From Leptospirales bacterium (GTDB lineage Bacteria > Spirochaetota > Leptospiria > Leptospirales > Leptonemataceae), in assembly GCA_016788865.1 (NCBI GenBank), contig JAEUSB010000018.1:1-45891 (forward strand): 45,891 bases of DNA. The letters run 5' to 3'. This document shows, piece after piece, positions 34,504 to 41,728 of the stretch; positions within the stretch are counted from its first letter, which is position 1; the number at the start of each line of letters is the position of its first letter. The notes below the pieces were generated by a model, which had not been told where the DNA came from, ran no database searches, and was given only the letters and a program-made list of their open reading frames with translations. The position numbers and the translations under genes were made by a program.

Positions 34504-35151
34504 ATGTCAGACAAGATCGGAGTCCTGGGATCCGGGACAGTGGCGCAAATTCTGGCGGCTGGCTTAACCAGGCACGGCTATCAGGTGAAGATGGGAACGC
34601 GCGATCCAGCCAAGCTCAAGGATTTTCTCACAAAGGAACCAACGATCACGGCAGGTAGTTTCGCGGATGCCGCGGCTTTTGGCCAGATAGCAGTTCTGGC
34701 TGTTAAAGGAACCGCCGCTCGCCAGGTAATTGATCAGGCGGGTGTCAAGAACCTGGCCGGCAAAGTTGTGATCGATCCAACCAATCCTATCGAGGAGGCC
34801 AAACCAGAAAAAGGAGTCCTGAAGTTCTTTTCAAATATCAACCGTTCACTCATGGAAGATCTGCAGGCAGCTGCTCCGGAAGCTCATTTTGTTAAGGCAT
34901 TCAGCATGATTGGCGGACCGTTGATGGTTAATCCCGATTTCGGGAATACAAAACCCACAATGTTTATTTGCGGGAACAATGCGGACGCAAAAGCAAGAGT
35001 TCGTAAGATACTGGATCAGTTTGGATTTGAAACAGAAGACATGGGTGACGCAGAATCTGCGAGGGCCATTGAGCCGCTCTGCATGCTCTGGTGTATTCCA
35101 GGGTTGCGCGGCGGGAGCTGGTCGCACGCTTTCAAACTGCTTAAGAAATAG
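34504..35151 (+). CDS. NADP-binding oxidoreductase of the F420-reductase-like family
   Basis: This is a 215-residue Rossmann-fold protein of the NADP oxidoreductase coenzyme F420-dependent family. The dinucleotide motif is KIGVLGSGTVAQILAAGL, and MGTRDPAKL supplies an Arg suited to NADP phosphate. VVIDPTNPIEEAKPEKG and HFVKAFSMIGGPLMVNP are also family-like. In bacteria without F420 such proteins use other acceptors, so the reaction is unknown. AGGGAG upstream of ATG 34504 supports the start. It lies 34 bases after msrA on the same strand and may extend that operon as a redox partner. Confidence 0.87.
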   Translation: MSDKIGVLGSGTVAQILAAGLTRHGYQVKMGTRDPAKLKDFLTKEPTITAGSFADAAAFGQIAVLAVKGTAARQVIDQAGVKNLAGKVVIDPTNPIEEAKPEKGVLKFFSNINRSLMEDLQAAAPEAHFVKAFSMIGGPLMVNPDFGNTKPTMFICGNNADAKARVRKILDQFGFETEDMGDAESARAIEPLCMLWCIPGLRGGSWSHAFKLLKK

Positions 35152-35162
35152 TAGGTCGATAG

Positions 35163-35379
35163 TCAGTAGAGCCTGCGCCGCTTGAGAAATTCCTTTGTGA
35201 TTTCTCGAGCGCGCTTCCCACCCCAAACATTTTCATCGACGGGCTCCATATCTAATGAATCTCCCGGCTCGCTGGCCGAAAAGAAGGAAGCACCCCCGCT
35301 TACCCGCAAAAGGCGCCTGGGCGGATAATTGAGTCGAGACGAGCACAAGACCGCAGAACAAAATCGAGCGAACTGACAT
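35163..35379 (-). pseudogene. Small secreted-protein gene interrupted by a frameshift
   Basis: Reading from ATG 35379 gives MSVRSILFCGLVLVSTQLSA followed by QAPFAGKRG, a clear signal peptide, but the frame then becomes implausible. The other frame continues with ASFFSASEPGDSLDMEPVDE and NVWGGKRAREITKEFLK to a stop at 35163. The two join exactly if one base is removed from a run of five G on the minus strand (C run at 35293-35297). The joined product would be about 71 residues with a charged C-terminus ending KRRRLY. I do not recognise a family. It may be a real pseudogene, a phase-variable gene or an assembly error. Confidence 0.6.
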
Positions 35380-35472
35380 CCTGGTGGAAATCCCGGACTG
35401 AATCGTGTGGAAATCAATTTCTGTGTGACAGTATTCTGGGGTCTGGTGCACAATCGTTCTCGCTCACTCTCA

Positions 35473-37341
35473 ATGCTGGATATTAGGATGATAATTCGGA
35501 AACCGCACCCCACGGAAATCGTTTTTGCTGTAAGCCTACTATTTGTGGCGACCGCATCCTTACAGGCGGCACCGCTCGACGTTGGCGGGAGCTTCCGCAG
35601 CAAGGTTCTGGGAAGTCATCTCGAATACCTGGAAGACCCGACCGGGAATCAATTCATTGGCGATGTGCGCAATCAGACTTTCCGGAAAGTACAGTCTGAA
35701 AAACCCTCCTTTGGATTCACTTCTTCTGCGTTCTGGTTGCGCTTCACAGCACATGCAGATCGCGAACGCACCATACTTATCGAACTCGTTTCCCTGATCG
35801 ACACAATTGATCTTTATGCCATATCCCCGTCAGGCGGCATTGCGCATCATCGCACTGGCCGATTGATGCCCATGAGTTCAAGGCTACTTGCGCATCGTGA
35901 CTTTGTATTTCCTGTGGCACTGGAGCCAGGTGACAACGAAATCTACATGCGCTTCCAATCGTCGGGCAGCATGCTTCTGCCCCTGACTGCATGGTCACCT
36001 GAATCTTTTCGAGAAAAGGATTACCTGGAGCAGCTGGTCTTTGGACTCTATTTCGGAATCCTGGTTGCCCTGGCCCTCTACAATCTCTTCCTGTTTGCTT
36101 CGGTCCGGGATCCCAGCTATCTGTACTATGTCCTGTATGTGCTGGGATTTGCTGCGTTCCAGGGAGGGGTCTGGGGAATTGTTCATGAATTGCTGCCGGA
36201 GAATCCGCAGCTTGCAACTCAACTACTTCCGGCCAGCATTGGCGCAACCATTGTAGCGCTCGTCCAATTCACGATCTCGTTTCTCGGAATTTCTAGAGCT
36301 TTGCCGGTACGATTCTGGTTGCTACGAGGAATGCAGGCATTGGGCCTGACAGTTATTGCGGCTGCCTTTCTGGCTCCCTATCGATTCGCAGCGCAAGGCG
36401 GAACACTTTTGGGCATTCTTGTTGTGCTGGTTCTGACGGCCATCTGTCTCTCTGTTCTACGTTCCTTCAAACCCGCCCGCTATTTCCTCCTGGCTTTTGC
36501 CGCACTCTTCGTCGGCATTGGGGTGATTGCATTGCGAAACCTCGGGCTTTTGCCGTTCAATGTCGCAACGAGCTATTCCGGACAGTTGGGTTCTGCTGTC
36601 GAAGTAATCTTGCTTTCGCTGGCTCTCGCAGATCGGATCAACACACTTAAAGCAGAAAAAGAAGAGCAACGGAAAAGAGCATTCGAGCACGAGCGGGCCA
36701 TGTCTGAAGCGTTCGCGCGGTTTGTACCACAGGAGTTTCTCGAGATTCTTGGGAAGGCGGACGTTCTTTCCGTTCAGCCGGGAAATGCAGTCGAGAAGAA
36801 TCTTGCGGTGCTATTTGCGGACATCCGTGATTTCACAACTCTTTCGGAGAACATGTCACCAGAAGAAAATTTCCGATTTATTAACGCCTGTATGAAACGC
36901 ATTGGCCCGGCAATCCGGGCCAATGGCGGCTTTGTCGACAAATACATTGGCGATGCGATAATGGCCCTTTTCCCATCTCCAACTAACGCAGTACTTGCGG
37001 CATTTGCAATTCAAGATATACTGAAACAGTACAACCTCAGCCGACAAAGCTCGGGTTACTCGGAGCTAAAGATCGGCATTGGTCTCCATTGCGGTCGTTT
37101 GATGCTGGGAATCATCGGTGAGGAAAAGCGGCTCGAAGGTACGGTGATTTCTGATGTCGTAAATACAGCGGCAAGGATTGAATCCCTGACAAAGGAATAC
37201 AACGAGCCTTTCCTTGTCACCCAGGCTATAGTCGACGAAACACGGGGCTTTTTTGAGGCCGAGCCTCTCGGAAGCGTAAAGCTCAAAGGAAAATCTGAAC
37301 AGGTCAATGTATTCCGGTTGCGACCCCCTGCAGCAGGATGA
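35473..37341 (+). CDS. 7TMR-DISM receptor adenylate/guanylate cyclase
   Basis: This is a membrane receptor cyclase of about 622 residues. The signal peptide (EIVFAVSLLFVATASLQAA) precedes a periplasmic 7TMR-DISM extracellular domain (about residues 40-190) with SSAFWLRFTAHADRERTILI. Seven membrane helices follow (about 195-400), starting EQLVFGLYFGILVALALYNL. After a coiled linker (TLKAEKEEQRKRAFEHERAM) comes a class III cyclase domain with all key residues: FADIRDFT, DKYIGDAIMALF and VVNTAARIESL. It should therefore be active as a homodimer, unlike the tandem pair at 4805-6979. Start 35473 or 35488 is possible. It lies 10 bases before a small lipoprotein gene. Confidence 0.92.
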   Translation: MLDIRMIIRKPHPTEIVFAVSLLFVATASLQAAPLDVGGSFRSKVLGSHLEYLEDPTGNQFIGDVRNQTFRKVQSEKPSFGFTSSAFWLRFTAHADRERTILIELVSLIDTIDLYAISPSGGIAHHRTGRLMPMSSRLLAHRDFVFPVALEPGDNEIYMRFQSSGSMLLPLTAWSPESFREKDYLEQLVFGLYFGILVALALYNLFLFASVRDPSYLYYVLYVLGFAAFQGGVWGIVHELLPENPQLATQLLPASIGATIVALVQFTISFLGISRALPVRFWLLRGMQALGLTVIAAAFLAPYRFAAQGGTLLGILVVLVLTAICLSVLRSFKPARYFLLAFAALFVGIGVIALRNLGLLPFNVATSYSGQLGSAVEVILLSLALADRINTLKAEKEEQRKRAFEHERAMSEAFARFVPQEFLEILGKADVLSVQPGNAVEKNLAVLFADIRDFTTLSENMSPEENFRFINACMKRIGPAIRANGGFVDKYIGDAIMALFPSPTNAVLAAFAIQDILKQYNLSRQSSGYSELKIGIGLHCGRLMLGIIGEEKRLEGTVISDVVNTAARIESLTKEYNEPFLVTQAIVDETRGFFEAEPLGSVKLKGKSEQVNVFRLRPPAAG

Positions 37342-37351
37342 GATTCTGGCC

Positions 37352-37594
37352 ATGAAAAAGAAAGTCGTGACTATAGGCCTGCTCGCCGGACTGATTCTTT
37401 CTGGCTCTACTTGCGGGAGTAAGAGCTGTGTACAGGAGCGACGCGAGGCGGATGATTGTTTTGTGAGGACATTGCTACTCAGCGCGATTGAGCCCAACAG
37501 TTCCACACGGACGTCGACTTTTCTAGGGGGACTACTCTACTGCGATTCCAGGCTTTCGTCGGTTTGCAGGAACAGCAGCAGCTCGTCCGACTAG
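37352..37594 (+). CDS. Small cysteine-rich lipoprotein
   Basis: This is an 80-residue predicted lipoprotein starting MKKKVVTIGLLAGLILSGST followed by CGSKSC. The first Cys is the likely lipidation site. Further Cys residues in CVQERREADDC and in LLYCDSRLSSVC could form disulfides. AGGATGAG about 10 bases upstream supports ATG 37352. It follows the receptor cyclase by 10 bases, so they may be co-transcribed. I do not recognise a family. Confidence 0.65.
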   Translation: MKKKVVTIGLLAGLILSGSTCGSKSCVQERREADDCFVRTLLLSAIEPNSSTRTSTFLGGLLYCDSRLSSVCRNSSSSSD

Positions 37595-37642
37595 CGACTA
37601 ACCCGATAAGGATAACTCACTGATGAATAGAGGATGAGCAGA

Positions 37643-37750
37643 TTAGCGCCGCAAAAGCGGATCCGTATTGATGCAATCATCATCGACCCTGCAATTGCTG
37701 CAAGCCCAGAGCAGAGCAGGCAGACCCAGAACAAGCATCGCACCTCGCAT
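37643..37750 (-). CDS. Very small lipoprotein (35 residues)
   Basis: A 35-codon reading frame encodes MRGAMLVLGLPALLWACSNC and then RVDDDCINTDPLLRR. The lipobox ALLWAC would place lipidated Cys at residue 17. A perfect GGAGGG lies seven bases before the ATG on the minus strand, which is the main reason to accept such a short gene. It sits 67 bases downstream of the HD-GYP gene on the same strand and converges on the other small lipoprotein. Both have DDC after the lipidated Cys. The function is unknown. It may be a truncated relative of the neighbouring lipoprotein. Confidence 0.5.
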   Translation of the reverse strand: MRGAMLVLGLPALLWACSNCRVDDDCINTDPLLRR

Positions 37751-37817
37751 TCCGATACCCTCCGCACTGGAAATCGCAGTGCTAAGTCTATACGGGGGAG
37801 GGTTTTGCCTCAAGGGT

Positions 37818-39797
37818 TCAGGGTTTGAATTGCTGATTGAAAACACCCGATTCGATAAAGATGTTGAGCAAATCAGGATCAACGTGATTGTCCTTGACTT
37901 CGAGCTTGAGGATATCGAGTGCTTTTTCAAGCGATAGGGATTTCTTATACGGGCGATCCGGTGCCGTCAGCGCATCAAAGATATCCGCAATTGTCATCAT
38001 TCTAGTCTGAGGCGAAATTTCATGTGCTTTTAGGCCCAGAGGATAACCGGATCCATCGAGCTTTTCATGATGTCCGTGCGCAATGTCAGGAATGCGTTTT
38101 AAGTCCGAAGTCCACGGTATCTGAATCAAGAACCGGTAAGTATGAGAAACGTGCGATTCGATCTCGAGCCGCTCAGTTCGATCCAGATTTCCGCGACGGA
38201 CCGATAGACTTACCAGCTCATTTTCCTTGAGGAAAGGGACTTCCGATCCGTCATCCATACGAATCTTCTTCATGGCCAGCTCTTCCAGCTTCTGGAAGTT
38301 CCCGCTCTCCATAATGGAAGGCTCGTTTGAATCCGCAATAACGCGAAAGAACTCGTTTGCCTCGGCAAGATCCTCTCGAAACTCAAGGTCCAGGTACTTT
38401 TCGTATTGGGAGAACCCGATATTACCGTTTTCCTTGATATACTTGAGTTTTTTTTCCAGGTATTCTTTCTCGATCGACTTTCTGAGATAATGGAATCTCC
38501 AACGGATGAGCTCCATATCATGCTCGTACAGTTTCTTGGCTTTTACCAGGACGTTCTCTCGAACACCTACTTTGCCAAAATCATGCAGCAATGACGCATA
38601 ACGCAATTCGCGAATCTGATCGTTTGAGAAGTGCAATGCGGCAAATTTTCCGGAATTCAAGCGGTCCACCGCCATGGCCAGACCAACGGTAAACTCCGCA
38701 ACACGGAAGGAATGACCGGAAGTGGTTGGATCCCGTTGTTCAATCGCGAACACCGACGCTTTAACAAAACCTTCAAAAAGATTGTTAATATCCTGAACAA
38801 GGATGGTATTCTGAATTGCCACTGCCGCCTGACCGGCCAGGGCACTTACCAGCTCGCGACAATTCTCAGTAAATGGAATGACTTCTTTCCCCTTCATGTC
38901 TTCGAGAGTCATCTTCCGATTCGCGCTGCGCTTCTTGTTGATAAGTTGAATGACACCGATTACATCATCGCGATGGTTCTTCATTGGAATCACCATCATT
39001 GACTTTGTATAATAATTATGGAGGCGATCGAACTCGTAATTGAAGCTGTATTCTTCCTGACCCGTCAGCGCATAAACATTCTCAATCATCAAGGGTTGCC
39101 CGTTGAGCGCTACATATCCAGCAATCGAATTACGATCAATTGGAAGCAAAAACTCATCCGCGGCCAGGTTCATGACAGACTTCTTGAACCGTAAGTGTGT
39201 AGGTTTGTCCGCATTGCGCGGCCGCTCCACGACGTAGATAGATCCCGCATCCGCCGCGACAATTTCGCGCGCCAGCTGCAGAATGAGTCCTATCAATGTT
39301 TCAAAATTTCTCTCTGTTGAAAGCGCTTGTCCCACACGCGTAAGGCGGCGAATGTCCTGATATGAGAGCGCAAGTCGCGATTGTAAATTTACTTTATCAT
39401 TGTGCAGCTTAAGGATGTGAAACGCACCATCGATCACATCTGCCAGAACCTGCGCCGATGCGCTTGCCGGAAGGACCAGGTGGATCAGTTCCTCGGGAAC
39501 TGGTCTAAAATAACTCTTGGGATGATCTTCCGGAGAAAGGACGACAAAACGGAGCTCCATTTCCGGATGTGACAGAATCCAGTTCCAGATTTGGGCCTTA
39601 TGAGAATCAAATGTAGCCTGGTGCAGGACCGCTACACCAAGGGCCAGTCCTGCCCCCATTCCATTGGTTCCAAACAAATGGTCCAACGGAAGCTTCTCCA
39701 TGTTCTCTGGAACAGCTGCCGCAAGAACGGGATCCATGAAAACGACCCGTTTGGGCTGATTCTTTGGATCATTTGTCTGAGAGGCGGCAACGGGCAA
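37818..39797 (-). CDS. GAF/HD-GYP domain protein (probable c-di-GMP phosphodiesterase)
   Basis: This is a cytoplasmic 659-residue signalling protein. The N-terminal 130 residues resemble a degenerate receiver-like fold. A GAF domain (about residues 155-345) follows, with AREIVAADAGSIYVVERP and DVIGVIQLINKK. The C-terminal HD-GYP domain has TSGHSFRVAEFT, LLHDFGKVGVRENVL, AHGHHEKLDGSGYPLG and MMTIADIFDALTAPDRPYKK. HD-GYP enzymes hydrolyse cyclic di-GMP. Between the HD and GYP halves is an insertion of about 100 charged, helical residues not found in classical members. The start is TTG 39797 with GGAG seven bases upstream. It is divergent from an ATPase gene. Confidence 0.92.
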   Translation of the reverse strand: MPVAASQTNDPKNQPKRVVFMDPVLAAAVPENMEKLPLDHLFGTNGMGAGLALGVAVLHQATFDSHKAQIWNWILSHPEMELRFVVLSPEDHPKSYFRPVPEELIHLVLPASASAQVLADVIDGAFHILKLHNDKVNLQSRLALSYQDIRRLTRVGQALSTERNFETLIGLILQLAREIVAADAGSIYVVERPRNADKPTHLRFKKSVMNLAADEFLLPIDRNSIAGYVALNGQPLMIENVYALTGQEEYSFNYEFDRLHNYYTKSMMVIPMKNHRDDVIGVIQLINKKRSANRKMTLEDMKGKEVIPFTENCRELVSALAGQAAVAIQNTILVQDINNLFEGFVKASVFAIEQRDPTTSGHSFRVAEFTVGLAMAVDRLNSGKFAALHFSNDQIRELRYASLLHDFGKVGVRENVLVKAKKLYEHDMELIRWRFHYLRKSIEKEYLEKKLKYIKENGNIGFSQYEKYLDLEFREDLAEANEFFRVIADSNEPSIMESGNFQKLEELAMKKIRMDDGSEVPFLKENELVSLSVRRGNLDRTERLEIESHVSHTYRFLIQIPWTSDLKRIPDIAHGHHEKLDGSGYPLGLKAHEISPQTRMMTIADIFDALTAPDRPYKKSLSLEKALDILKLEVKDNHVDPDLLNIFIESGVFNQQFKP

Positions 39798-39868
39798 GTT
39801 TTAACTCCATGAATCAGACTTGATAGTAGTCAATATGTACAGAGTTCTGGCCGGAAACCGCAAATTTT

Positions 39869-40561
39869 ATGAGCAAGAGCTTTTTCGAGCTGGAACAGAA
39901 CATACGCCTGATCTTGAATCAGAGCCAAGAATTGACTCTGCAGTCCAGCAAAGTCAATGAAAAAGTCGAAAAATATATCCTCCATATCCTGAAGCTCATT
40001 CTAACACGTTATCAGAAGGAACGACTGCTAGACCTGGTCTACACGATCACCAAGGAGCTGGCGATCAACGGCGTGAAAGCCAACCAGAAGCGGCTATTTT
40101 TCGATGAACATGGGCTGGATATCAATAATGATGCCGACTATCAAAAGGGAATTCTGGCGTTCAAGAAAGCCTTCTCAGACGAAATGAACGAGATATACGG
40201 CATTAAGTCCCGTCAGAAGGGAATTTACGTGAAGATCTTTTTAACCCATAGCGACGATGGTTTGTGCGTTGAAATCGAGAATAACACGCCCATTGCCCCC
40301 GCAGAAGAGCGCCGCCTCAGGGAAAAGATGAAGAAAAGCATGGCCTACAACGACATAGCCGAGTTTTATATGGATAATATGGACAATACCGAGGGCGCCG
40401 GACTGGGTATTGCACTGATCATGATTATGATGAAAGGAGAAGGGTTGGATGCAGCCCTCTTTAGGATTGCTACTTTGCCTGAACGCACAGTTGCGCGTGT
40501 TGAAATTCCATTCAACGCAAACTATGTGAGCAAGCGCGGCGAGAATGAAAGAGTTATTTGA
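39869..40561 (+). CDS. GHKL (histidine-kinase-like) ATPase domain protein
   Basis: This is a 230-residue protein with a Bergerat-fold ATPase. The N box is YTITKELAINGVKANQKR and the G box is NTEGAGLGIALIMIMMK. GLCVEIENNTPIAP is the N-box-side strand. There is no dimerisation/His phospho-acceptor domain and no sensor, so it is not a full histidine kinase. It could be a stand-alone kinase module, an anti-sigma-like switch or a partner of the divergently encoded HD-GYP protein. The N-terminus is a long helix (LEQNIRLILNQSQELTLQSS). It runs 9 bases into panD. Confidence 0.85.
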   Translation: MSKSFFELEQNIRLILNQSQELTLQSSKVNEKVEKYILHILKLILTRYQKERLLDLVYTITKELAINGVKANQKRLFFDEHGLDINNDADYQKGILAFKKAFSDEMNEIYGIKSRQKGIYVKIFLTHSDDGLCVEIENNTPIAPAEERRLREKMKKSMAYNDIAEFYMDNMDNTEGAGLGIALIMIMMKGEGLDAALFRIATLPERTVARVEIPFNANYVSKRGENERVI

Positions 40562-40570
40562 GGACCAGTT

Positions 40571-40963
40571 ATGCTAATTTCGCTTTGTAGAGCTAAGGTT
40601 CACCGGGCCACAGTAACTCAGACGGAGCTGGACTATCCGGGCAGTCTCACACTGGACATGAATCTAGTTGAGGCCGGCGGCTTCTACCTGTACGAGCAGG
40701 TCTCGATCGTCAATATCACCAACGGATCCAGGCTGGAAACTTATATCATTGAAGGAGAGCGTGGAAGCGGCATGGTTTGTCTCAACGGAGCGGCGGCGCG
40801 CCTTGCACAGCGCGGCGATCTGGTCATTGTGATGGCCTACAGCCTCTTTCAACCCCAGGAAATTCCGCCCGACTACAAGCCCACCGTCGTTCACGTTGAT
40901 CGACACAACCAGATTACCACTGTTGAACGTGGAGAGATCCACGGCAAAATGCACGTCGGTTAA
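40571..40963 (+). CDS. panD: Aspartate 1-decarboxylase
   Basis: PanD makes beta-alanine for pantothenate and coenzyme A. This pyruvoyl enzyme is made as a proenzyme and self-cleaves before Ser25 in DYPGSLTLD. Other family features are KVHRATVTQTELDY, ETYIIEGERGSGMVCLNGAA and ARLAQRGDLVIVMAYSLF. At 130 residues it is of normal length. It is preceded after 9 bases by the GHKL ATPase gene and its stop shares one base with the next start, so this is a three-gene run. Other pantothenate genes are not in the window. Confidence 0.95.
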   Translation: MLISLCRAKVHRATVTQTELDYPGSLTLDMNLVEAGGFYLYEQVSIVNITNGSRLETYIIEGERGSGMVCLNGAAARLAQRGDLVIVMAYSLFQPQEIPPDYKPTVVHVDRHNQITTVERGEIHGKMHVG

Positions 40964-41682
40964 TGTTTGCGCGCACGATAAAAGGGTTTCGCACGTACGC
41001 CAGTAGCCTTGGCTTCATAGGCAAACATTCGCTCTTAGGCCAGGCTGTCCTTCCAGCGATCGTTGGCCTTGGTGTGGGCGTGTTGTTGATCGCCGCTGTC
41101 GTCTTCGCATCAGGAGACCTTGCCCAGGCCGCCTTTGCAAATCTGGACGCACGATTCAACCTTCCCGATTTTCTCGGCAAGGTTTTGCGCGTGTTGATGG
41201 TCCTCACTGGAATATTCCTTGTAGTGATCGTCTATCGTCCCGTTGCATCCATTGTCGTCATACCATTCATTGGACCGATCCTGGCCAGGGTAGAGACTAT
41301 CCTGATTGGTAGAGAAATTACGACATCCTTCACAGCGGATTTCAGAAGTGCCTTGCTCGGTGGTTGGCTTGGATTGCTGGCTTCCTTTTTTGGTTTCTTT
41401 ATCTTTATGATCACGATCCCGCTTGGCCCGGGACAACCGTTCATTATGTTCTTTGTTAACGCTTACATCCTCGGCAAATCCGGATTTGATTTTGTTTTTG
41501 AAAAAGAGTCAGATACCATGGAAGAGCGCCGCGAGCTGAACCGAAAGTACAGATGGGAAATCCTCGGGGTCGGGATTGGATTTCTCATCACGCTACTTAT
41601 CCCAATCATCGGAATTGCAATTGCACCAGTCCTGGCCGTCGTTGCAGCGGCTAGAATTCGCTATCAAGCCGAAGAGCGCTGA
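40963..41682 (+). CDS. EI24/CysZ-like integral membrane protein
   Basis: This is a 239-residue membrane protein of the EI24-domain (CysZ-like) group. About five or six hydrophobic segments are visible, such as AVLPAIVGLGVGVLLIAAVV, FLVVIVYRPVASIVVIPFIG and ILGVGIGFLITLLIPIIGIA. Signature-like parts are FIMFFVNAYILGKSGFDFVF and ERRELNRKYRWEILGVG. CysZ imports sulfate in some bacteria, but EI24 proteins elsewhere have no assigned role, so I do not assign a substrate. The ATG overlaps the panD stop by one base (TAATG), so translation is coupled. Confidence 0.87.
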   Translation: MFARTIKGFRTYASSLGFIGKHSLLGQAVLPAIVGLGVGVLLIAAVVFASGDLAQAAFANLDARFNLPDFLGKVLRVLMVLTGIFLVVIVYRPVASIVVIPFIGPILARVETILIGREITTSFTADFRSALLGGWLGLLASFFGFFIFMITIPLGPGQPFIMFFVNAYILGKSGFDFVFEKESDTMEERRELNRKYRWEILGVGIGFLITLLIPIIGIAIAPVLAVVAAARIRYQAEER

Positions 41683-41688
41683 TTTCTG

Positions 41689-41716
41689 CTTTCACTCTCG
41701 CCATGCAAGGTGAAAG
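41689..41716 (+). promoter_or_regulatory. Hairpin over the probable ribosome site of the next gene
   Basis: CTTTCAC (41689-41695) is the exact complement of GTGAAAG (41710-41716), with a 14-base loop. The right arm overlaps AAGGTG, the nearest ribosome-binding-like sequence to ATG 41729. No T-run follows, so it is not a terminator. It might lower translation of the large membrane protein. The evidence is structural only. Confidence 0.3.
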
Positions 41717-41728
41717 ATTGCGGCGGCC

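Noticed and set aside
37668..37937. A plus-strand frame of 89 codons overlapping the end of the HD-GYP gene.
   Set aside because: It overlaps a well-supported gene by 120 bases, has no ribosome site, signal peptide or recognisable motif, and lies opposite the better supported 35-residue lipoprotein frame.
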